Below are positions 13,150 through 19,702 of a DNA stretch of 19,702 nucleotides, piece by piece. Numbering within the stretch: the stretch's first letter is position 1; each line of letters begins with the position of its first letter. This DNA is from Paludibacter sp. UBA5753 (GTDB lineage Bacteria; Bacteroidota; Bacteroidia; Bacteroidales; Paludibacteraceae). Position numbers and translations under genes: made by a program. The stretch lies in assembly GCA_002427615.1 (NCBI GenBank), contig DIFH01000025.1:4557-24258 (forward strand), read 5' to 3'. Below the pieces are notes generated by a model. It was not told the origin of the DNA. It saw only the letters and a list, made by a program, of their open reading frames with translations, and made no database searches.

Positions 13150-14520
13150 ATGAATAATTTTAATAAATATTATTTTCTGGGAATCGGGGGTATTGGTATG
13201 AGCGCTCTTGCCCGCTATTTCAATGTAAAAGGATTTCAGGTGGGCGGTTACGACCGGAGTGAAACGAAACTCACTTCCGATTTACAATTCGAAGGAATTA
13301 ATGTGATTTACAACGAAAGCGTGAATCATATTCCAGCCGATTTTATGAAGCCTGAAAGTACTTTGATTGTGTTAACTCCGGCGATTCCTGAGAATCATCC
13401 CCAGTTGCAATATTTTCGCGAACATAATTTCACCATACAGAAACGGGCACAAGTCCTGGGCGACATTACCCGCCAGAGCAAAGGCATCTGCATCGCCGGA
13501 ACACATGGTAAAACCACCACCTCGACCATTACAGCCCATTTACTATATCAGTCGCAGGTAACCTGCAGCGCTTTTTTGGGAGGTATCGCCAATAATTACA
13601 ACACGAATCTTCTTCTTTCAAAAGACAGCAACCTGATCGTAATTGAAGCAGATGAATATGACCGTTCTTTCCATTGGTTGTCGCCTTACATGGCAGTCAT
13701 CACCTCGGTTGATGCCGATCATTTGGATATTTACGAAACTCCTGAGGCATTTCGCCAGAGCTTCGAACATTTTGCATCGCTCATATTGCCGGGAGGCGTC
13801 CTCATTATGCGAAAGGGCATCGATATACAACCCAAATTACAAAAAGGTGTAAAACTTTATACCTACTCGATGGACGAAGGAGGCGATTTCCGCGCCGAAA
13901 ACATCAAAATTGCAAAGGGTGAAATCCGATTTGATTTTGTAACTCCCACCGAAAAAATTGCCGATGTTCGCCTGGGTGTTCCTGTCCGTATCAATGTCGA
14001 AAACAGTGTGGCTGCCATGGCGTTAGCCTGGTTGAATGGAGTAACAGCCGAAGAGTTGAGAGTAGGTATTTCATCCTTTTCAGGAATCTATCGTCGCTTC
14101 AACGTGGTTTATAAATCGGATAAAGTGGTCTATATGGACGATTACGCGCATCATCCAAGCGAATTGAAAGCAAGCATTTCATCCATTCGCGACTTGTACC
14201 CAGGGCGCAAAATCACAGGGATATTTCAACCGCACCTTTATACACGAACACGCGATTTTGCAAACGATTTTGCTGACGCGCTTTCTTTACTCGACGAGTT
14301 GATATTGCTTGATATTTATCCTGCCCGGGAATTGCCGATTGAAGGAGTTAGTTCGGAGATTATTTTACGCAACGTTAAACTGGAAAACAAAACTTTGACC
14401 TCCAAAGAAAATCTATTACCTTTGCTGAAAGAAAAAGAGTTAGATGTGTTGGTTACTTTCGGAGCAGGCGATATAGATAAATTGGTTCCTCTGATTAAAA
14501 ATCAGCTGAAACAAGCTTGA
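13150..14520 (+). CDS. murC: MurC, UDP-MurNAc:L-alanine ligase
   Basis: MurC adds L-alanine, the first amino acid of the stem peptide, to UDP-MurNAc in the cytoplasm, with ATP. The 456-aa protein has the nucleotide-type N-terminus YYFLGIGGIGMSALARYF, the P-loop GTHGKTTTS from about residue 117, then the blocks EADEYDRSFHWL and VDADHLDIY. The C-terminal domain has MDDYAHHPSELKAS, FQPHLYTRTRDF and VTFGAGDIDKL, all MurC-specific. Length is normal. murB and ddl, which often follow murC in other phyla, are not here; ftsQ follows after 49 nt. Confidence 0.98.
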   Translation: MNNFNKYYFLGIGGIGMSALARYFNVKGFQVGGYDRSETKLTSDLQFEGINVIYNESVNHIPADFMKPESTLIVLTPAIPENHPQLQYFREHNFTIQKRAQVLGDITRQSKGICIAGTHGKTTTSTITAHLLYQSQVTCSAFLGGIANNYNTNLLLSKDSNLIVIEADEYDRSFHWLSPYMAVITSVDADHLDIYETPEAFRQSFEHFASLILPGGVLIMRKGIDIQPKLQKGVKLYTYSMDEGGDFRAENIKIAKGEIRFDFVTPTEKIADVRLGVPVRINVENSVAAMALAWLNGVTAEELRVGISSFSGIYRRFNVVYKSDKVVYMDDYAHHPSELKASISSIRDLYPGRKITGIFQPHLYTRTRDFANDFADALSLLDELILLDIYPARELPIEGVSSEIILRNVKLENKTLTSKENLLPLLKEKELDVLVTFGAGDIDKLVPLIKNQLKQA

Positions 14521-14569
14521 AGCAATGCAAATTATCATTTAGTTATTTGTTGAGAAATCTTTTTGTAAA

Positions 14570-15376
14570 ATGAAAATATCAAAAATCGGTTACATATTTA
14601 TCATACTGGGCATTACCATTGTTCTGGGTTATTTAGGTTTCTCGATTTGGAGCTTCTCGAATAAGGATAAGGACATTATTTGTGTTGATTTGAATATCTA
14701 TTTCATTGACAAAGAGAAAATAGAATTAATTTCAGAAACCGAGATTGCTAAAATACTGGAAAGTCGCGGCTTAAATCCAATCGGGAAAACATATAAACGC
14801 ATCCGAACTGAATCTATTGAAAATGAACTTTTAAAAAACCCAATGATAAAAAAAGTGGAATGCTACAAAACACCTTCCGGAACATTGTGTCTCGAAGTTC
14901 AACAACGAAGCCCCAAATTTATCATTGCTGGAAATGAAAGCTATTATGTCGATACAGATCGGAAGTTCCTGCCCATATCACTGAATTATTCGGTTTATGT
15001 TCCTGTGGTTTCGGGCAGGGTAACTAAATCGATGGCAACAGGCGTAATTTACGATTTCGTAAGTTACCTCGAAGAAAATCCTTTCTGGAACGCTCAGATC
15101 GAACAAATTTATATCCGCGAAGATATGAATGTGGAATTGATTCCCCGTGTTGGCGATGCGGTAATTATGCTTGGCAAGCTAAATAACTTCGCGGTTAAAC
15201 TTGATAATTTGCACAAATTATATACTCAGGGCTTTAATGTTATGGGATGGAACAGATATGAGAAAATCGACTTACAATACGAGAATCAGATTGTGTGTAC
15301 AAAAAAAGGAAAACATACGAAACCTAAAGTTGAAATTGTTGAAAATAATGACAGTAGCGTTGTGAAAAAACTATGA
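14570..15376 (+). CDS. ftsQ: FtsQ-like divisome protein
   Basis: A 268-aa bitopic protein in the ftsQ position between murC and ftsA. A short cytoplasmic N-terminus precedes one membrane segment (about residues 7-29, GYIFIILGITIVLGYLGFSI). The periplasmic part fits a POTRA-like domain (about 35-110, with LLKNPMIKKVECYKTPSGTL) followed by a beta-rich FtsQ domain (YYVDTDRKFLPISLNYSVYVPVVSG). Similarity to proteobacterial FtsQ is low, so the call combines position, topology and length. A Lys-rich tail ends the protein. The stop codon overlaps the start of ftsA, which indicates translational coupling. Confidence 0.88.
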   Translation: MKISKIGYIFIILGITIVLGYLGFSIWSFSNKDKDIICVDLNIYFIDKEKIELISETEIAKILESRGLNPIGKTYKRIRTESIENELLKNPMIKKVECYKTPSGTLCLEVQQRSPKFIIAGNESYYVDTDRKFLPISLNYSVYVPVVSGRVTKSMATGVIYDFVSYLEENPFWNAQIEQIYIREDMNVELIPRVGDAVIMLGKLNNFAVKLDNLHKLYTQGFNVMGWNRYEKIDLQYENQIVCTKKGKHTKPKVEIVENNDSSVVKKL

Positions 15377-16638
15377 TGACAAATAAATATGTTGCAATTG
15401 ATTTAGGAAGCTCTATGATTTCGGCATTAGCCGCCGAAGTTCAGCCTGATGGAGCATTAAAAATTTTAGCCGTCGAATCAAAACCATCCGACGATATAAA
15501 ACATGGTGTGGTTGAACAGGTTTCGGGGGCAGCTTTTAAAGTTAACGAATTAGTTAAATTATTGCAGAACAGCGCAAAATTACATGATATTGATCAGGTT
15601 TCGGTAAGTATCGGAGCAAAAAGCATGAAGAATATTACGGTTTCAGTAAGCCGTTTTGTTGGTGCGTCAAAAGTTGTTACCGACCAACTGATATTGGACA
15701 TGAACGATGAGTGCGAGAAAAAAATTCAGGAAGAAAACATTGCTGTTTACGATATTATACCTCTTTATTACGAACTCGACGGACTTAGAACGGATGAACC
15801 TTTAGGACAAAAAGCAACGCAAATTACCGGAAAATACACCGTTATTTACGGGAATAAAAACATAATGGTTGAGTTGGAACGTTGTTTCGAACGTACCGGA
15901 ATAATCATCGAACATAGCCCGATTGCCATTGAAGCCTTGTCGGCTGCCGTACTCGAAGAAAACGAACGGGAAGTTGGCTGCGCTCTTATCAATTTCGGCG
16001 CCGCTACCACCACCCTGTCTATTTACAAGAATGGCGCTTTGCAACAATTGCTCGTCGTTCCGCTCGGGGGTAAAAATATTACAAAAGACATTCAGGAGTT
16101 AGGAATCAGCGAACAGGATGCCGAAAGATTAAAAAAGGTAAAAGGTACGGCTATGGAAACTCTTGTCGAAGAGCCTATATACGTGCAGATTAAATCTTCT
16201 GAAACAGAAAAACCACCGGTAAGAATCTCGACCAGATTCCTGGCAACCATCATCGAAGCCCGGCTGGAGGAAATTTTACAACCCATCTTCAATACCATCG
16301 ATTCTTATCCTGAAGTTTTAGACGCAGGGATTATTATCACGGGCGGTGCATCAAAACTAAATAATCTGATTGATTTTATAACAGAAAAATCAGGTTTCCA
16401 GGCTCGATTCGGCAGTCATGCAGATTGGTTGGTCGATAAAACCCCCGATAAGTATTTCGATCCTGTGCTTTCGCAACTTATCGGTACCGTTGTGCTGACA
16501 CACGAATACCGGCAACAGCATCCAATTGAAGAAACAAAAAAAACGAAAAAAGAAACCAAATTACCTAAAAAAGGGTTAAAGGACCGTTTAGCAAACGGAT
16601 TTTTGAATTTTTTCGGAGATGAAAACACCATGAGTTAA
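15373..16638 (+). CDS. ftsA: FtsA, actin-like membrane tether of FtsZ
   Basis: FtsA is a cytoplasmic actin-family ATPase that anchors FtsZ filaments to the membrane and recruits later divisome proteins. The 421-aa protein has the phosphate-1 motif YVAIDLGSSMISAL near the N-terminus, the FtsA-specific 1C domain (about 85-165, QVSVSIGAKSMKNITVSVS onward), phosphate-2 (CALINFGAATTTLSIY) and the adenosine motif (IIITGGASKLNN). The C-terminal segment LKDRLANGFLNFFGDE is a typical amphipathic membrane-targeting helix after a Lys-rich linker. Two consecutive starts (ATGATG, 15373 and 15376) overlap the ftsQ stop. ftsZ follows after 78 nt. Confidence 0.96.
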   Translation: MMTNKYVAIDLGSSMISALAAEVQPDGALKILAVESKPSDDIKHGVVEQVSGAAFKVNELVKLLQNSAKLHDIDQVSVSIGAKSMKNITVSVSRFVGASKVVTDQLILDMNDECEKKIQEENIAVYDIIPLYYELDGLRTDEPLGQKATQITGKYTVIYGNKNIMVELERCFERTGIIIEHSPIAIEALSAAVLEENEREVGCALINFGAATTTLSIYKNGALQQLLVVPLGGKNITKDIQELGISEQDAERLKKVKGTAMETLVEEPIYVQIKSSETEKPPVRISTRFLATIIEARLEEILQPIFNTIDSYPEVLDAGIIITGGASKLNNLIDFITEKSGFQARFGSHADWLVDKTPDKYFDPVLSQLIGTVVLTHEYRQQHPIEETKKTKKETKLPKKGLKDRLANGFLNFFGDENTMS

Positions 16639-16645
16639 ACACAAA

Positions 16646-16662
16646 CCCTCCTTAGTCGGGGG
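16646..16662. repeat. short dyad in ftsA-ftsZ spacer
   Basis: CCCTC (16646-16650) pairs with GGGGG (16658-16662), including one T-G pair, around a 7-nt loop. It sits 8 nt after the ftsA stop. No T-tract follows directly. A promoter for ftsZ was looked for in this spacer; no TAnnTTTG match was found. Confidence 0.3.
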
Positions 16663-16716
16663 AACGTGCAACAATAAAAAGTTTGAGAAGTTTTGAATAT
16701 AATAAACAGAGAATAA

Positions 16717-18021
16717 ATGAATTATATGGGATATTTAGATGATAGTTTGCCTTTAGAATTACCGTTGGTGGATACTTCTATCATTAAAGTAATTGGTGTT
16801 GGTGGCGGTGGCGGAAATGCCGTGAACCACATGTATCGTCAGGGAATTACTGATGTTTCGTTCGTTGTGTGTAATACCGACAATCAGGCGTTGATAAAAT
16901 CGCCTGTCCCGACAAAAATTCAGTTGGGCGTTAATACCACGGCAGGATTAGGAGCAGGAGGCAATCCCATAGTTGCCCGTCAGGCAGCCGAAGAGTCTAT
17001 TGAAAAAATACAGGCGCTTTTGCAGGACAATACAAAAATGGTGTTTATCACTGCCGGAATGGGCGGAGGAACAGGTACCGGCGCTTCGCCCGTTGTTGCC
17101 AAAGCAGCCCACGACCTTGGTATTCTTACCGTAGGCATTGTTACCATCCCCTTTGCTTTCGAGGGCAACCTGAAAATAAAACAAGCGTTGGAAGGAGTTG
17201 CGGCTTTAAGCGAACACGTGGATGCCATTCTGGTGATAAATAACGAAAAGTTGAAAGAAATTTATCCCGACCTTGAACTGTCGAATGCATTTGCCAAAGC
17301 GGATGACGTATTGACCAATGCAGCCAAAGGAATTGCCGAGATTATTACCGTTCCGGGCTACATCAATACCGACTTTGCCGATGTGTACAGCATTATGAAA
17401 GATGGAAATGTAGCCATCATGAATACCGGTTTTGCTTCGGGCGAAAATCGTATCAGCAAAGCCATTGAAGACGCATTGAATTCTCCCTTGCTGAACACCA
17501 ATGATGTAAACGGAGCCAGCAAAGTATTGTTGAGTTTGTATTGCTCCACTACCAACCAGATTAAAATGGAAGAAGTGCAGCAAATTCACGATTTCATGAA
17601 TAAAGTGGGTGATAATGTGCAGGTAATCTGGGGTGCAACATTCGACGACAGTTTGGGCGACAATGTAAAAATAACCATTATTGCCACGGGTTACGATGTT
17701 AGCGATATTCCGGGAATGCCCTCAACGGCAGTCAAGGAAAATTACAAACCGGTACATAACTCCACTTCCGATTCAGTCATTCAGAAGGTAGTTTCAGTTA
17801 ATCAGACATTAACTTCCGATAAACCGGAAAAAGAAGGAGAAAAGGTGGATGAAATTCAAAAAGCAATGGATCAGTATTATGGCAAGCCGACTCCGGAACC
17901 CGAGCCCGAACCGGTTTCAGAACCTGAATTACCCATTTTCACTCTCGACGATTTGGAAGATGAAACCACGCTGAAAAATGTGGAGAATATTCCGGCATGG
18001 AAAAGAAAATTGATGAAATAG
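16717..18021 (+). CDS. ftsZ: FtsZ, tubulin-like division GTPase
   Basis: FtsZ polymerises into the cytokinetic ring. The 434-aa protein starts at ATG 16717; ATG 16726 is a close alternative. The nucleotide-binding N-terminus has KVIGVGGGGGNAVNHMY, and the tubulin signature GGGTGTG is at residues 116-122. The T7 region reads NTDFADVYSIMKDGNVAIMNTG, containing the catalytic Asp. After about residue 330 a disordered linker rich in Pro and Glu (PEPEPEPVSEPELP) leads to the C-terminal peptide IPAWKRKLMK (425-434), the expected docking site for FtsA. It is the last gene of the dcw run. Confidence 0.98.
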   Translation: MNYMGYLDDSLPLELPLVDTSIIKVIGVGGGGGNAVNHMYRQGITDVSFVVCNTDNQALIKSPVPTKIQLGVNTTAGLGAGGNPIVARQAAEESIEKIQALLQDNTKMVFITAGMGGGTGTGASPVVAKAAHDLGILTVGIVTIPFAFEGNLKIKQALEGVAALSEHVDAILVINNEKLKEIYPDLELSNAFAKADDVLTNAAKGIAEIITVPGYINTDFADVYSIMKDGNVAIMNTGFASGENRISKAIEDALNSPLLNTNDVNGASKVLLSLYCSTTNQIKMEEVQQIHDFMNKVGDNVQVIWGATFDDSLGDNVKITIIATGYDVSDIPGMPSTAVKENYKPVHNSTSDSVIQKVVSVNQTLTSDKPEKEGEKVDEIQKAMDQYYGKPTPEPEPEPVSEPELPIFTLDDLEDETTLKNVENIPAWKRKLMK

Positions 18022-18031
18022 GTAGCTCCTT

Positions 18032-18165
18032 AAATCACCAAAAGGAACTTTATAGAAAGATAAGTATAAAAAGATTTTGTTTATAAAGTCCGATTTTGTT
18101 TTGGACATTTTTCATTTTTGAAATTCACTTTTTGTCGTTTTGAACTTACGCATGCTTGGTGATTT
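18032..18165. repeat. 10-bp inverted repeat around ftsZ 3' spacer
   Basis: AAATCACCAA (18032-18041) and TTGGTGATTT (18156-18165) are exact complements 114 bp apart, enclosing most of the AT-rich spacer between ftsZ and the peptidase gene. They could close a long-range stem in the ftsZ transcript end. An exact 10-mer pair can also arise by chance. Confidence 0.35.
18085..18112 (+). terminator. weak terminator candidate after ftsZ
   Basis: AAAGTCC (18085-18091) can pair with GGAC-A-TTT (18103-18110, one bulged A) around an 11-nt loop, followed by a T-rich tract (TTTTTCATTTTTG, from 18108). It lies 64 nt after the ftsZ stop, where the dcw transcript would be expected to end. The stem is short, so termination efficiency is uncertain. 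Confidence 0.35.
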
Positions 18166-18230
18166 TCAATTTTTGAGTCCACTCCGAAAAGTCAGAGCAG
18201 AGAGTTTGCGCTTTTAAAAATATATTACCC

Positions 18231-19520
18231 ATGAGAAAGATTTCAATCAGTATTTTCCTCTTTTTTATTTTTGCTTTGTCTTCTGTTGCTCAATCGTATA
18301 ATCAGTATTTTACGGGCAAAGCCTGTCGCGTTGATTTCCAGTTTTGTGGAAATTCAACTTCAACTGCTGCCTTCCTCGACAAAATAAAAGAAGAACCTTT
18401 CTGGGGCGGCCGCAGGGCGAATTTAACGACCGATTTGAACCTTGGCGAATACCGTTTTCAGGTTGCCGACAGCGCCACAAGCAAACTGATTTACATCGAC
18501 GGTTTCAGCACGCTTTACTTCGAATGGCAAACTTCCGACGAAGCGAAACACGTAAACAAAAGCTTTGAACAAAGCGTTCAGTTTCCGTTTCCTAAAAAAG
18601 CAGTAAAAGTGACCATCGAAAAACGATTGGATTTTGATAAATGGGAAACTTTGTTGCAGTTTGGGTTTTCGCCCGACGATCGTTTAATACGTCGCAATAA
18701 ACCCGAATTTGTTGCCGTTAAGGAAATTTTCAAAAATGTTCCATCCAAGAAAGGAGTTGATATTGCCGTTATTGCCGAAGGTTATACCTCAGATGAAATG
18801 AGTAAGTTTTATGAAGATGCGCAGAAATTAGCAGAAAGTCTTTTCACACACGAGCCATTTGCCCGATATAAAAACCGTATCAATGTTTACGCCGTTGCAG
18901 CTCCTTCGGAAGATTCAGGAATATCCATGCCACATGAAAACAAATGGGAAAATACGGCTCTTGGATCACATTTTTATACTTTTTACGAACCCCGTTACCT
19001 GACTTCGACCAATGTTTTCCGCATTCGTGATTTTGCGGCTGCAGTACCCTACGATGCTATTTACATCCTTGCCAACACCTCGACTTACGGTGGCGGAGGA
19101 ATCTATAATTTTTATGCGTTGGCTTCTGCCGACAGTAAAAGAGCTCAATCACAGGTTATTGTACATGAATTCGGACATTCGTTTGCAGGGCTCGGAGATG
19201 AGTATTTCAAGGAATATCCGGATGTTTTGGATGATATGTACAATACTAAAGTTGAACCGTGGGAGCCAAATCTTACTTCGTTGGTACGATTCGAAACCAA
19301 ATGGAAAAACGATTTGCCACAAGGAACTACGATTCCAACAAAAGTAAACAATGAAACCAAGAAATTGAAAATCGGCGTATTCGAGGGAGGCGGTTATCTC
19401 ACCAAAGGAATGTATCGTCCGGCTTACGATTGCCGGATGAGAACGAATGAAGCGCCTGCATTTTGTGCGGTTTGCGAAAAAGCGGTAGAAAGAATGATTT
19501 TATTTTTGACAGAAGAATAA
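18231..19520 (+). CDS. secreted M64-family zinc metallopeptidase
   Basis: A 429-aa exported protein of peptidase family M64, whose founding member is an IgA protease. Residues 1-20 form a signal peptide (basic MRK, hydrophobic core, ending SSVA before QS). An N-terminal beta-rich domain (about 20-160) precedes the catalytic domain, which opens with VDIAVIAEGYTSDEM. The zinc site is H312-E-F-G-H316 followed by SFAGLGDEY (317-325): the two His and probably D323 bind zinc, and E313 is the catalytic base. Cys residues near the C-terminus (CRM, FCAVCEKAV) may form disulfides. The substrate is unknown; in a dcw neighbour a wall-related role cannot be excluded but is not indicated. It probably has its own promoter in the 209-bp spacer, although no clear TAnnTTTG was found. 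Confidence 0.93.
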   Translation: MRKISISIFLFFIFALSSVAQSYNQYFTGKACRVDFQFCGNSTSTAAFLDKIKEEPFWGGRRANLTTDLNLGEYRFQVADSATSKLIYIDGFSTLYFEWQTSDEAKHVNKSFEQSVQFPFPKKAVKVTIEKRLDFDKWETLLQFGFSPDDRLIRRNKPEFVAVKEIFKNVPSKKGVDIAVIAEGYTSDEMSKFYEDAQKLAESLFTHEPFARYKNRINVYAVAAPSEDSGISMPHENKWENTALGSHFYTFYEPRYLTSTNVFRIRDFAAAVPYDAIYILANTSTYGGGGIYNFYALASADSKRAQSQVIVHEFGHSFAGLGDEYFKEYPDVLDDMYNTKVEPWEPNLTSLVRFETKWKNDLPQGTTIPTKVNNETKKLKIGVFEGGGYLTKGMYRPAYDCRMRTNEAPAFCAVCEKAVERMILFLTEE

Positions 19521-19702
19521 AGTGTCTAAGCCATTTACGCATAATAAACCATAGAGTAAAAATTAAATGCTTAAATTATTCAGAAAGTTATAATCAAAAA
19601 GATCTATTGTGTTATTTATTGTAACTACTCAGCACCCTAATAAATTTGATAATAATTAGCCATTTAGTTGATTGTTATATATTTAAACTCTTTGCCCCGA
19701 CG
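19521..19702. other. AT-rich gene-free end of window
   Basis: No coding frame or RNA gene seen. The only notable element is GTAACTACTCAGCACCC (19621-19637), the inverted partner of 63-79 with two mismatches. Confidence 0.6.

Noticed and set aside
17206..17589. 127-codon minus-strand open frame inside ftsZ
   Set aside because: It is antisense to conserved FtsZ coding sequence and has no recognisable domain; long antisense frames are common opposite conserved genes.

Overview
The window carries the division and cell wall (dcw) cluster of a Bacteroidetes bacterium, most likely of the order Bacteroidales. The gene order mraZ-rsmH-ftsL-ftsI-murE-mraY-murD-ftsW-murG-murC-ftsQ-ftsA-ftsZ, a PASTA-tailed FtsI, an enlarged MraY, a short divergent FtsL and FtsQ, AT-rich spacers mostly without Shine-Dalgarno sequences, and a TAnnTTTG-type promoter element all point there. 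I cannot name genus or species from the sequence.

Layout. Positions 1-196 hold no gene but three hairpins. An unrecognised acidic helical protein follows (209-772, +). A PlsC-type acyltransferase (837-1655, -) is convergent with it and divergent from mraZ; it has the variant motifs of lyso-lipid acyltransferases linked in Bacteroidetes to glycine-lipid synthesis. The 364-bp divergent spacer (1656-2019) is the densest regulatory stretch. It contains a perfect 10-bp-phased pair of MraZ-type GTGGG boxes, an inverted copy of the same box 160 bp upstream, and a three-unit 11-bp array whose cores resemble DnaA boxes.

Positions 2020-18021 are thirteen co-directional genes. Peptidoglycan precursor synthesis is covered by MurE (meso-DAP type), MurD, MurC, MraY and MurG; murA, murB, murF and ddl are absent here. 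Septal synthesis and division are covered by FtsI (transpeptidase), FtsW (glycosyltransferase), FtsL, FtsQ, FtsA and FtsZ. MraZ is the likely autoregulator and RsmH the 16S rRNA methylase. ftsQ and ftsA overlap at an ATGATG junction. Spacers in the middle of the cluster are unusually long and contain structured repeats: a nested inverted-repeat element between murE and mraY, a 3 x 15-bp tandem repeat between mraY and murD, a shared 19-nt leader motif just before both mraY and murD, and small dyads before ftsW, murC and ftsZ.

A secreted M64-family metallopeptidase (18231-19520) follows ftsZ after a 209-bp spacer with a weak terminator candidate; it is probably a separate unit. The rest of the window (19521-19702) has no gene. 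No RNA genes, insertion sequences or CRISPR arrays were seen. The coding content is a conserved housekeeping cluster. The novel part, if any, lies in the regulatory DNA upstream of mraZ and in the repeats inserted in the operon.
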